This document shows positions 27,130 through 35,162 of a stretch of 64,000 bases of DNA, in pieces. Position 1 is the first letter of the stretch, and each line of letters starts with the position of its first letter. The position numbers and the translations under genes were made by a program. Origin of the DNA: Sphingomonas rubra (lineage in GTDB: Bacteria > Pseudomonadota > Alphaproteobacteria > Sphingomonadales > Sphingomonadaceae). Location: the NCBI RefSeq assembly GCF_900115745.1, contig NZ_FOXP01000010.1, positions 116,312-180,311 of the forward strand, read 5' to 3'. Below the pieces are notes generated by a model. It did no database searches, was not told the origin of the DNA, and saw only the letters and a program-made list of their open reading frames with translations.

Positions 27130-28079
27130 GCCGCCTCCTCTCCCGCCTCGGAGAGGACATCGTCCTCTACGGCGCGCTCGCCGCCAATCTCGGCATCGGC
27201 GTGGCGAAGTTCGTCGCGGCGGGCCTCACCGGCTCCTCGTCGATGCTGACCGAGGGGGTGCATAGCTGCGTCGACAGCCTCAATCAGGTGCTGCTGCTCT
27301 ACGGGCAGAAGCGCAGCCGCCGCGCCCCCGATCATATTCACCCGTTCGGCTACGGACGCGAGCTGTATTTCTGGGCGTTCGTCGTCGCCATCCTGATCTT
27401 CGCGATCGGTGCGGGCGTGTCGATCTGGGAGGGATGGCGCCACATCGCGGCGCCCGAGCCGCTGGAAAGCCCGACGATCAACTACGTCGTGATCGGCATC
27501 GCCGTGCTGCTGGAGGGAGGGTCGTGGACGCTGGCGATGCGCGAGTTCGCGCGCGCCAAGGGCGATCTCGGCTGGTGGCGCGCGGTTCGGCAGTCCAAGG
27601 ACCCGGCGACGTTCGTCGTACTGTTCGAGGATTCGGCCGCGCTCGCCGGGCTCGCCGTCGCCGCGCTCGGCGTCTGGTCCAGTCACGCGTTCGCCGACGC
27701 GCGGCTGGACGGTGTCGCTTCCATCGTCATCGGCCTGATCCTGGTCGCCGTTGCGGCGCTGCTCGCGCGCGAGGCCAAGGGGCTGCTGATCGGCGAGCGT
27801 GCCGATCCCGCGACGATCGAGCGTATCCGCACCCTGGTCGCGGCGCACCGGCAGGTCACCGCCGTCAACCATGTCCGCACCATCCACACCGCGCCCGACA
27901 GCGTATTCGTCGCGATCAGCGCCGATTTCGACGACGCGCTGACCATGGGCGAGGGCGAGACGCTGATCGAGCGGATGGAGGCCGAGTTGCGCGAGGCGGT
28001 GCCGATGCTCGCCTCCATCTACATCCGGCCGGAGAAGGCAGCGGACGCGCCGTCGATATCGCCGCTTGCCACTTCATGA
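27126..28079 (+). CDS. Cation diffusion facilitator family transporter
   Basis: A 317-residue CDF protein starting at GTG 27126, overlapping the aldo/keto reductase stop. Six membrane helices span about residues 10-215, followed by a cytoplasmic ferredoxin-like domain. Metal-site residues are visible in helix 2 (EGVHSCVDSLNQ, the HxxxD motif) and helix 5 (FEDSAALAGL, where the usual His is Glu). Members exchange zinc, iron or manganese for protons across the inner membrane. The Glu in helix 5 argues against a standard zinc-specific site, so the metal is uncertain. Confidence 0.88.
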   Translation: MSRLLSRLGEDIVLYGALAANLGIGVAKFVAAGLTGSSSMLTEGVHSCVDSLNQVLLLYGQKRSRRAPDHIHPFGYGRELYFWAFVVAILIFAIGAGVSIWEGWRHIAAPEPLESPTINYVVIGIAVLLEGGSWTLAMREFARAKGDLGWWRAVRQSKDPATFVVLFEDSAALAGLAVAALGVWSSHAFADARLDGVASIVIGLILVAVAALLAREAKGLLIGERADPATIERIRTLVAAHRQVTAVNHVRTIHTAPDSVFVAISADFDDALTMGEGETLIERMEAELREAVPMLASIYIRPEKAADAPSISPLATS

Positions 28080-28101
28080 GCGAAATCCGTATCTTGTCGG
28101 C

Positions 28102-28671
28102 ATGACCCGCCTGCTCCACGCCTGTCTGGCGCTGTTCCTGCTGATCGGCCTTGCCCCTGCGGCGCAAGCGGCGGTGACGATCACCTTCTGGAGCCACGAA
28201 TTCGGCAACAGCTTCCCCCACGCCTTCTTCACCCTGCGCGGCACGCCGGACGCGGGCGGTGCGCCGGTCGACGTCAATTACGGCTTCACCGCCAAGACGA
28301 TCAGCCCCGCGATCCTGATGGGCACCGTGGCGGGGCGGCTGGACGTGTCCAAGCCCGCCTATATCGCGGGCAGCGACGCGCAGTTCTCGGTCACCCTCAC
28401 CGACGCGCAATATGCCAGCGTACTGGCCCTGACGCGCGAGTGGGGCGAGCAGGGCAATCACCGCTACAACCTCAACAAGCGCAACTGCGTCCATTTCGTG
28501 CAGGAAGCGGCGCGGCGCTCGGGCATCGTGGCCGTCGACTTTCCCGCCTTGATGAAGAAGCCCCGCTCCTATCTCCTGGCGGTCGCCGCCGCCAATGCGG
28601 GGCAGGTCAAGGTGATCGGCCAGCCCGGCGCCGCCTATCTCGCCACGCTCGGGCCCGCCGCCGGCAAGTAG
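28102..28671 (+). CDS. Exported NlpC/P60-LRAT-like protein
   Basis: A 189-residue exported protein from ATG 28102, where a clean signal peptide starts (cleaved near AAQA-A); the frame is open a further 36 bases upstream. The motif NKRNCVHFVQEAARRSG, together with an upstream His in SFPHAFFTLRG, resembles the permuted NlpC/P60 or LRAT-like papain fold in which an N-C-x-H-F cysteine and an earlier His form the active site. A peptidase or amidase role in the periplasm is possible but unproven. The gap to the CDF gene is 22 bases, same strand. Confidence 0.75.
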   Translation: MTRLLHACLALFLLIGLAPAAQAAVTITFWSHEFGNSFPHAFFTLRGTPDAGGAPVDVNYGFTAKTISPAILMGTVAGRLDVSKPAYIAGSDAQFSVTLTDAQYASVLALTREWGEQGNHRYNLNKRNCVHFVQEAARRSGIVAVDFPALMKKPRSYLLAVAAANAGQVKVIGQPGAAYLATLGPAAGK

Positions 28672-28672
28672 G

Positions 28673-29008
28673 GGTTCACACGGAGGCGCGGAGAGTGGCG
28701 CCTGCCGCACGGACCCGCCCGAAGCGCGGCCCAGCGCGAGGGTCGATCGGTCACGCGGAACGGCTGCGCCGGGCGGACTAGAGCATCGAGCGCGAAATCC
28801 GACCTACTGCCGTTCGCCCTGAGGAGAGGCTGAGCTTGTCGAAGCCTCGTCTCGAAGGGGGCATGTGCCCTTCGGCTGGCCGGCACGGCCGGCCGCTCAG
28901 GACAGGCTTCGAGACGGCATTTCGACGGGCTCAATGCCTCCTCAACACGAACGGGTCAGGTATAAGGCTCGATGCTCTAGCTCCGCGTCTCCGCGCCTCC
29001 ACGTGAAT
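28673..29008. repeat. Composite nested palindrome
   Basis: The roughly 300-base gap between two convergent genes holds nested inverted repeats and no gene: outer arms GTTCACACGGAGGCGCGGAG (28673-28693) and its complement near 28981-29007; perfect 12-base arms TAGAGCATCGAG (28779-28790) and CTCGATGCTCTA (28968-28979); and an inner block with GAGCTTGTCGAAG and CAGGACAGGCTTCGAGAC. The right outer arm encodes the last residues and stop codon of nudC. The outer arms and the GCCTGCCGCAC string recur at 60874-61148. Confidence 0.85.
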
Positions 29009-29864
29009 CATCGTCGGCCCACGTCGTCAGCAGCGTATGGGCGATGGCGTAGGGCGGCGGCGGCAGGAACGGCCCCGGCTCGCCTGCCAGCACCGCGCGC
29101 ACCGTCGCCCGCGACACCCAGATCGCGTCCTCCAGCTCGTTCTCGTCCAGCGTGATCGCGTCGCTCTCCGCCATGGCGACGCAGGCGATCATCAGCGACG
29201 AGGCGAACGGCCAGGGCTGGCTGGCGACGTAGCGCACGTCGCGCACGACGATGCCCGCCTCCTCGCGTACCTCTCGTGCGACCGCCTCCTCGATCGACTC
29301 GCCCGGCTCCAGGAAGCCGGCGAGCGCCGAGTAGCGTCCGGCCGGAAACGCCGGCTGCCGGCCGAGCAGCACCCGGTCGTCGTGCTCGGCCAGCATGATG
29401 ACGACGGGGTCGACGCGCGGGAAATGCTCGGTGCCGCAGGTCGCGCAGGCGCGGCCCCATCCGGCGCGGAACGGTGCCGTCGGCGTGCCGCACGTGGCGC
29501 AGAAACCGTTGCGCGCGTGCCAGTCGAGCACCGACCGCGCCGCCGCGTAGGTCGCCGCCTCGCCCGGTCGCAGCCGGTCGAGGGCGGCGAACAGCGCCGG
29601 CGAGCGGCCCGTCGCGCGGTCGCCCGGCATCGCGGCGGCGAAGCGGGGACGATCGCCGTCCATCCCCAGCAGCACCAGCGTCGCCTCGTCCGGCGCCTCG
29701 GCCAGGCCGCCCCAGCCGAGCAGCCCCTCCTCGGTCACCTCGGGCCGGTACGCGTCGAGCCGCAGCAGCCGCGCGCGCGGGTCGGCGAGGGCGGCGGCGA
29801 ACAGTGCCGGATCGTGGCGGAGAGCGTCACCCCGATCGAGCGTGCCGCCGGTGAAGCCGATCAC
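28977..29864 (-). CDS. nudC: NADH pyrophosphatase / NAD-RNA decapping hydrolase
   Basis: A 295-residue NudC from GTG 29864, which overlaps the stop of the upstream serine hydrolase (GTGA). A structural zinc site is formed by Cys122, Cys125, Cys140 and Cys143, followed by a full Nudix box at 183-205 (GFLEPGESIEEAVAREVREE and AGI). The family's SQPWPFASSLM motif is intact. It hydrolyses NADH and removes NAD caps from RNA 5' ends. The last ten residues ([10 protein letters not shown]) and the stop codon are encoded by the arm of a palindromic repeat, so the C-terminus has been rewritten by that element. Confidence 0.93.
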   Translation of the reverse strand: MIGFTGGTLDRGDALRHDPALFAAALADPRARLLRLDAYRPEVTEEGLLGWGGLAEAPDEATLVLLGMDGDRPRFAAAMPGDRATGRSPALFAALDRLRPGEAATYAAARSVLDWHARNGFCATCGTPTAPFRAGWGRACATCGTEHFPRVDPVVIMLAEHDDRVLLGRQPAFPAGRYSALAGFLEPGESIEEAVAREVREEAGIVVRDVRYVASQPWPFASSLMIACVAMAESDAITLDENELEDAIWVSRATVRAVLAGEPGPFLPPPPYAIAHTLLTTWADDDSRGGAETRS

Positions 29865-31141
29865 CGCGTCGCGTCCTTCAGCAGCGCCGCCCCGACCTCG
29901 TCGCCGACCGGGTAGCGTGGCGGCAGCGTGTTGACCATGATCGTGCCGCGCACCCGCCTGACCGGATCGACCCAGGCGAGCGTTCCCGCGGCGCCGCCCC
30001 AGCCATAGGTGCCGCGCGACGGCCCGCCGGGCTGGTCGGTCAGCCGCACCGACCCGCCCGCGCCGTACCCCTCGCGCTCCGGCTTTCCTCCCATCGTCGC
30101 CGCGCCGGGGAAGAACACGCCCGCGGGCAGCAGGTTGGACATGCCCAGCCGCACCGTCTCCGGCTTCATCACGCGCACGCCGTCCAGCGTACCGCCGTTC
30201 AGCAGCATGTGGAGGAACCGGTCGTAATCGCGCGCCGACGACACCAGCCCCGCACCGCCGTAGGGAAAGCTCGGCGGCCGCAGGAACACCGAGGTCGCCG
30301 CCGGGTCGAGCGGCACCAGTTGGTCGCCGAGATAGCTGTAGTTCGTCGCCAGCCGCCCCGCCTGCGCGGCGGGCACGGTGAAGAAGGTCGACGTCATGCC
30401 GAGCGGCGTGAAGAACCGCGTCTGGAGGAACCGGTTGAAGGGCATCCCGCTCGCCACCTCGATCACCCGGCCGAGCACGTCGAGCGACACCGAATAGGCC
30501 CATTTCGTCCCCGGCTGCGCGACCAGCGGCAGCGTCGCGACCCGGTCGGCGAAGGCGGCGAGCGTCGCCGGTCGCGCCGCCCGCGCCTTGGCCTCGACAG
30601 TGGCGTTCACCGCGATCGGCAGGATGCCGAGCCGCTCATATTCGCGCAGCAGCGGCCCCTTGGCGGTGATCGAGTAGCTGAGACCCGCCGTGTGCGTCAG
30701 CAGGTGACGGATCGTGATCGGCCGCGTCGCGGGCACCGAGGCGAGGCTGGTGTCCGGGCTGGTCGCGACGCGCATGCGGGCAAAGGCCGGGATGTATTTC
30801 GACACCGGATCGTCGAGGCCGATCTTGCCTTCCTCGACCAGCAGCATCGCCGCCATGCCGGTGATCGGCTTGGTCATCGAGTAGATGCGCCACAGCGAGT
30901 CGCCGGTCGCGGCGGGCGATCCGGGGCCGCCGATCCGCCCCGCCGCCACCACCGCCGGCGGCCGATCGCCCGCGCCCACCGCGACGACGATGCCCGCCAG
31001 CTTGCCGTCGCGGACATAACCGTCGAGCAGCGCCTGCGTCGTCGGCAGGCGGGCGGCGGTCGGCGCGGGCCGGGGCGGCGCCACCTGCGCGGACGCGGCG
31101 GCCCCCGCCAGCAACAGGGACAGGAGCAGGCGACTAGTCAT
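29861..31141 (-). CDS. Exported serine hydrolase, beta-lactamase class C family
   Basis: A 426-residue protein with a signal peptide and the class C beta-lactamase/esterase fold. The catalytic S-x-x-K is in RIYSMTKPITG, and the Tyr of the YxN-like motif is in KWAYSVSLDVLG. The third motif, HxG or KTG, is probably the TYGWGGAAGT segment, where a His would usually stand before the Gly. This profile points to an esterase or D-aminopeptidase-like enzyme rather than a true lactamase. Its ATG overlaps the mutY stop (ATGA). Confidence 0.87.
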   Translation of the reverse strand: MTSRLLLSLLLAGAAASAQVAPPRPAPTAARLPTTQALLDGYVRDGKLAGIVVAVGAGDRPPAVVAAGRIGGPGSPAATGDSLWRIYSMTKPITGMAAMLLVEEGKIGLDDPVSKYIPAFARMRVATSPDTSLASVPATRPITIRHLLTHTAGLSYSITAKGPLLREYERLGILPIAVNATVEAKARAARPATLAAFADRVATLPLVAQPGTKWAYSVSLDVLGRVIEVASGMPFNRFLQTRFFTPLGMTSTFFTVPAAQAGRLATNYSYLGDQLVPLDPAATSVFLRPPSFPYGGAGLVSSARDYDRFLHMLLNGGTLDGVRVMKPETVRLGMSNLLPAGVFFPGAATMGGKPEREGYGAGGSVRLTDQPGGPSRGTYGWGGAAGTLAWVDPVRRVRGTIMVNTLPPRYPVGDEVGAALLKDATR

Positions 31142-32190
31142 GCAACACCCTCTTTCCGAACCGCCACAACCGCCTTGGCGAACAGCGTCGGCAGCCCCGC
31201 ACCGTCGAGCTCCGCGATCGGCCACCATTCGCCCTCCCCCTGCGCGTCCCCGCGGGCGACCGCAAGCGCCAGGTCGATCTCGAAATGCGTGAAGCCGTGA
31301 CGCACCCTCGTCTCCAGCATCCGCCACTCGGCAGCCGCGGGCGCATCGGCGAGCGCGGGCGGCTCGTAGTTCCACGGCCCGGTCGGCAGCGCGCGCATGC
31401 CACCGAGCAGCCCTTTCTCCGGTCGCCTGACCAGCCACACCGCGCCGTCCCGCTCCAGCCAGAAGATCGTGCCGTACCGCGTCGGCCGCGCGCGCTTGGC
31501 CGCCTTCGTCGGCAACCGCTCGGGCGCGCCCTCCGCCAGGGCGCGACAGGCCCCGCGGATCGGGCAGAGCAAGCAGCGCGGCGCCCGCACCGTGCAGATC
31601 GACGAGCCCAGATCCATCATGGCCTGTGCGAAGTCGCCCGCCCGCGCGTCCGGCGTGATCGTGTCCGCCGCCGCCCGGATCGCCGGCCGCGCGCCGGGCA
31701 GGGGCTGGTGGATCGCGAACAGCCGCGCCACCACCCGCTCGACATTGGTGTCGACCACCACCGCCCGCTCCCCGAACGCGATCGCCGCCACCGCCGCGGC
31801 GGTATAGGCGCCGAGCCCCGGCAGCGCGCGCAGCCCCGCCTCGCTGGACGGGAACGCGCCGCCATGGTTCGCCACCACCATGCGCGCCGCCTTCACCAGG
31901 TTGCGCGCGCGGGCATAGTAGCCGAGGCCCGCCCAGGCGGCCATCACCGCCGCCTCGTCCGCCGCCGCCAGGCTCGCCACGTCCGGCCAGCGGGCGATCC
32001 AGGCGGCGAATCGCGGCCGCACCGTGGCGACGGTGGTCTGTTGCAGCATCACCTCCGACAGCCAGACGCGGTACGGGTCGGCAGCCTCGCCCGGCCGCGC
32101 GCGCCACGGGAGGTCGCGCCGGTGCGCGTCGTACCAGCGCAGCAGGTCATCGGCGATCGCGGGCCATACGGAAGAGCGCTTGGCGTCCAC
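31138..32190 (-). CDS. mutY: A/G-specific adenine glycosylase
   Basis: A 350-residue MutY that removes adenine mispaired with 8-oxoguanine. Catalytic residues are Glu46 (LSEVMLQQTTV) and Asp147 (VVVDTNVERVV), the HhH is GLGYYARARN plus LPGLGAYTA, and the [4Fe-4S] ligands are Cys199, Cys206, Cys209 and Cys215. The C-terminal Nudix-like domain (about 235-345) recognises 8-oxoG. The start is GTG 32190, only 14 bases from the divergent DUF721 gene, so both promoters must overlap coding sequence. Confidence 0.95.
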   Translation of the reverse strand: MDAKRSSVWPAIADDLLRWYDAHRRDLPWRARPGEAADPYRVWLSEVMLQQTTVATVRPRFAAWIARWPDVASLAAADEAAVMAAWAGLGYYARARNLVKAARMVVANHGGAFPSSEAGLRALPGLGAYTAAAVAAIAFGERAVVVDTNVERVVARLFAIHQPLPGARPAIRAAADTITPDARAGDFAQAMMDLGSSICTVRAPRCLLCPIRGACRALAEGAPERLPTKAAKRARPTRYGTIFWLERDGAVWLVRRPEKGLLGGMRALPTGPWNYEPPALADAPAAAEWRMLETRVRHGFTHFEIDLALAVARGDAQGEGEWWPIAELDGAGLPTLFAKAVVAVRKEGVA

Positions 32191-32204
32191 CCGGCTGCTA
32201 TGGC

Positions 32205-32735
32205 ATGGGAACGGCCATGAGCAAGCGCGTCCGCGCCCCCCAAGCCGAAGGCCCCCGTTCCAACCGGTCGCGCCAGCTCTCCGAGCTGCTGCCGGCGGTG
32301 GGCGGCGCCGCGTTCCGCCGCTTCGGCTTCGTCCAGTCGTCGATCGTCAGCCGCTGGCCGGAGATCGTCGGCGAGCGGCTGGCGCGCGCCTCCGCCCCAG
32401 AATCGATCCGCTTCCCCGTTGGCAAGAAGCAGGACGGCACGCTGACGCTGACCGTTCACGGGGCCCATGCGGTGATGATCCAGCACGTCCAGCCGGAGAT
32501 CATGGAACGGGTGAACCGCTTCTTCGGCTATCCCGCCGTCTCGCGCGTGGCGATCCGCCAGGGCGAACTGCCCGTCCCCGCGCCCAGATCGGGCCGCCCA
32601 CCGCCCTCGCTCAAGCCCGTGCCGATCGAGATGGGCGAGGGATTGCAGACGATCGCCGACCCAGAGCTGCGCGCCGTGCTCGAATCGCTCGCGGCGGGCG
32701 TTGCCGCCAGCCGCGGCCTGCCCAAGGTGTCCTGA
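32205..32735 (+). CDS. dciA: DciA-family (DUF721) replicative helicase loader
   Basis: A 176-residue DUF721 protein with the KH-like core IVSRWPEIVGERLARAS and the following VHGAHAVMIQHVQPEIMERV. DciA loads the DnaB helicase in most bacteria lacking DnaC. ATG 32217 is an alternative start with GGGAA upstream. Its stop overlaps the ATG of the first DsbA-like gene (TGATG). The order mutY (divergent), DUF721, DsbA-like is conserved in alphaproteobacteria. Confidence 0.85.
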   Translation: MGTAMSKRVRAPQAEGPRSNRSRQLSELLPAVGGAAFRRFGFVQSSIVSRWPEIVGERLARASAPESIRFPVGKKQDGTLTLTVHGAHAVMIQHVQPEIMERVNRFFGYPAVSRVAIRQGELPVPAPRSGRPPPSLKPVPIEMGEGLQTIADPELRAVLESLAAGVAASRGLPKVS

Positions 32736-33400
32736 TGCGCCTACCCCTGCTGCTCGCCACCGTGTTCCTGCTCGCTGGCGCCGCGCCGGCACGCGACTGG
32801 ACGCAGACCGTCAAGCCCGCGCCCAGCGGCTTCTTCGTCGTCGGCAACCCGGCGGCAAAGGTGAAGCTGGCCGAATGGGCCAGCTACACCTGCTCGCACT
32901 GCGGCGATTTTGCGACGCAGTCCGCGCCCGTGCTGAAGGACCGCATGATCCGAAAGGGCTCGGTCAGCCTGGAGGTGCGCCACCTGATTCGCGACCCGCT
33001 CGACCTCGCCGCCGTGGTCGTCGCGCGTTGCGGGGCGCCGCGCGGGTTCCTGGCGCGCCACACCGCCATCTTCGCGGGCCAGGAAGCGTGGATGCAGAAG
33101 GGAGCCGCCTTCGTACAGGCCAACGCCGCCTCGCTGGGCAAGCTGCCGCCGCCCGCCGCCTTCCGCCGCATCGCCGACGCCGCCGGTCTGACCGCGATCG
33201 GCCGGGCGAACGGGTTGAGCGAGCCGCAGGTCGCCGCCTGCTTCGCCGACAAGGCCGCGCTCGACCGTGTCACCGCACTCGACCGGCAGGTGCCCGCCGA
33301 CGTCCAGGGCACCCCCACCTTCTTCGTCAACGGCACGCTCGTCCCCAATGTGGACTGGGCGGCGCTCGAACCCATCCTGCGCGCCCGCGGCGCCCAGTAA
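32735..33400 (+). CDS. DsbA-family thioredoxin-like protein 1
   Basis: A 221-residue exported thioredoxin-fold protein (DsbA/thioredoxin_4 type). The signal peptide is about residues 1-19, the redox motif is Cys53-Ser-His-Cys56 in YTCSHCGDF, and the cis-proline loop is QGTPTFFVNG. It probably oxidises or isomerises disulfides in the periplasm. Translation is coupled to dciA upstream, and a second DsbA-like gene follows after 12 bases, making a tandem pair of paralogues with different active-site dipeptides. Confidence 0.9.
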   Translation: MRLPLLLATVFLLAGAAPARDWTQTVKPAPSGFFVVGNPAAKVKLAEWASYTCSHCGDFATQSAPVLKDRMIRKGSVSLEVRHLIRDPLDLAAVVVARCGAPRGFLARHTAIFAGQEAWMQKGAAFVQANAASLGKLPPPAAFRRIADAAGLTAIGRANGLSEPQVAACFADKAALDRVTALDRQVPADVQGTPTFFVNGTLVPNVDWAALEPILRARGAQ

Positions 33401-33412
33401 CCAGGAGCCAGC

Positions 33413-34138
33413 ATGAAACTCGCCCCCCTCCTCCTCTCCGTCGTCGCGCTCGCCGCCTGCTCGGGTGAGAATGGCAATTCGTCCAGTCCCGCCGCGCCCG
33501 TCGCCGCGGTAGCCGCGCCCGCCGGCACCGACTGGACGACCACCACGGCCAAGACCGAGGAAGGCTATCTGCTCGGCAACCCGAACGCGCCCGTGAAGCT
33601 GGTCGAGTACGGCTCACGTCTCTGCCCCGCCTGCCGCGGCCTGGCGGAGTCGGCGTATCGCCCGTTGATCGACAATTACGTCAAGTCGGGCAAGGTCAGC
33701 TTCGAGTTCCGCGAGTTCCTGATCCACGGCGCCGCCGACCTGCCACCGGCGCTGCTCGGACAATGCGCGGGTGCCGAGCCGTTCTTCCCGATCCTGGAGC
33801 AGATGTACGCCGCGCAGACGGGTTTCAACGACAAGCTCCAGGCGCTCACCCCCGCGCAACAGCAGCAGTTGCAGACGGCCAAGCCGACGGACGCAGTGCG
33901 GATGTTGGCCCAGCAGATGGGCCTGATCGACTTCATGAAGCAGCGCGGCCTGCCCGAGGCGCGCGTCAACCAGTGCCTGGCCGACACCGCGCTGATCGAC
34001 AAGCTGACCAAGCAGACGCAGGATCGCGGCGCCGACGGCACCGTGACGGGTACGCCGACGGTGCTGGTCAACGGCACCAAGATCGACGGCATCGCCTGGA
34101 CCGACGTGGAGAAGGCATTGAAGGCGGCGGGCGCGTAA
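33413..34138 (+). CDS. DsbA-family thioredoxin-like lipoprotein 2
   Basis: A 241-residue paralogue of the preceding protein, here a lipoprotein (lipobox LAAC, Cys16), so probably membrane-anchored. The redox motif is Cys71-Pro-Ala-Cys74 in SRLCPACRGL, and the cis-Pro loop is TGTPTVLVNG. A linker rich in Ser, Pro and Ala separates the anchor from the domain, and a helical insert contains a five-Gln run (PAQQQQLQ region). The CPAC dipeptide usually raises the redox potential less than CPHC, so its role may differ from that of its CSHC neighbour. Confidence 0.9.
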   Translation: MKLAPLLLSVVALAACSGENGNSSSPAAPVAAVAAPAGTDWTTTTAKTEEGYLLGNPNAPVKLVEYGSRLCPACRGLAESAYRPLIDNYVKSGKVSFEFREFLIHGAADLPPALLGQCAGAEPFFPILEQMYAAQTGFNDKLQALTPAQQQQLQTAKPTDAVRMLAQQMGLIDFMKQRGLPEARVNQCLADTALIDKLTKQTQDRGADGTVTGTPTVLVNGTKIDGIAWTDVEKALKAAGA

Positions 34139-34187
34139 GCGCCGCCCGCCGGCCTGGGTCCTCCGTTGCGAGAATTGTAGCAGACCT

Positions 34188-34280
34188 TCACCCCGGCGGA
34201 GGCCGGGGCCCAGGTTGGAATGGCCGTCGTAAGCGACGGCGACCGCCGCCCAGCTGGACCCGGCTTCCGCCGGGGTGGGT
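34188..34280. repeat. Palindromic repeat, CCCCGGCGAAGGCCGGGG family (copy 2)
   Basis: The left arm CACCCCGGCGGAGGCCGGGG and the right arm CCCGGCTTCCGCCGGGGTG pair imperfectly across a 50-base loop. It lies between the second DsbA-like gene and the convergent beta-barrel gene and could act as a shared terminator. Confidence 0.85.
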
Positions 34281-34341
34281 TAAGAGCGGGCGATCACCTT
34301 TGGGGGAGCGTCGGCATCGCCGCCCGTACGATCCGCCCCCC

Positions 34342-35070
34342 TCAGAACGCGAAGCTGACCCCGCCTACGGCACTATGGTTGCGCAGCGTCGCGTCGACGC
34401 GGATGTCGCCGGTGGTGCCGGTCACGCCGCGTGCCTCGCCGCCGACGCGGCCCGCCACCGCGCTCGCCGCGACACGCGTGTAGCGATATTCGCCGAACAG
34501 CGCGACGCGGCGGCCGATCGGCAGCTTGGCGCCGCCGCCTGCGCGTACGCCCCAGTCGCCGGAAATATCCGAATCCGTGACCAGGTAGACTGGCCCGGCA
34601 AACGCGTACGGCTCCACCCCGCCGCGCGGCACCCGCACCATCGCCAGCGCGGCGAAGGTCGCGGTAGTTGGGATGGTCACGCGCGGGATGTCGACCGCAA
34701 CCGAGCGGCCGGGATCGATCACCACCTCCTCCCCGAACACTTCCTCGTCGAAGCGGACGTTGGCGGTGGCGCGGATCGTCTGCCGCTTCACGTCGGGGTC
34801 CAGCGTCGACGCGTCCGCCGCGATCCCGAACCAGTCGAACCAATGGCCGACGCGCGCGCCGAAGATGGTTGAGTTGCTGAGGCGCAGTCGCTCGACGTCC
34901 ACGCGCACCTCGGCGGGTATCACCGTGTCGTTGATCCGCGCTTCCGCGGCGGTCAGCGTCGTCGCGCTACGCTGCGGGAACGACTTTCCCGCGAACAGGT
35001 CGACGAACGTCTGCGCCTGCGCCGGCATCGCCGTGCCCACCGCGACCAGGGTCGCCCCGATCCACCGCAT
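34342..35070 (-). CDS. Outer-membrane beta-barrel protein, unknown
   Basis: A 242-residue protein from ATG 35070 with a signal peptide (cleaved after AMPAQA-QT) and alternating-hydrophobicity strands ending in VGGVSFAF, the terminal-Phe signature of outer-membrane barrels. It resembles OmpA-like eight-strand barrels of the outer-membrane beta-barrel (OprW/OmpW-like) type: VDLFAGKSF, GWFDWFGIAAD-like and LFGEYRYTR segments. No OmpA peptidoglycan domain is attached. Function cannot be assigned. It runs towards the DsbA pair and diverges from the radical SAM gene across 92 bases. Confidence 0.75.
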   Translation of the reverse strand: MRWIGATLVAVGTAMPAQAQTFVDLFAGKSFPQRSATTLTAAEARINDTVIPAEVRVDVERLRLSNSTIFGARVGHWFDWFGIAADASTLDPDVKRQTIRATANVRFDEEVFGEEVVIDPGRSVAVDIPRVTIPTTATFAALAMVRVPRGGVEPYAFAGPVYLVTDSDISGDWGVRAGGGAKLPIGRRVALFGEYRYTRVAASAVAGRVGGEARGVTGTTGDIRVDATLRNHSAVGGVSFAF

Positions 35071-35162
35071 GACTTTATTTCTCCCGTTACCGCAGGTTAA
35101 TCGTCTAGGGCTTCGGCGCGTTCCGTCCCTTGTTCCCGGGGAGAGTAGAACGTATCTCGAAC

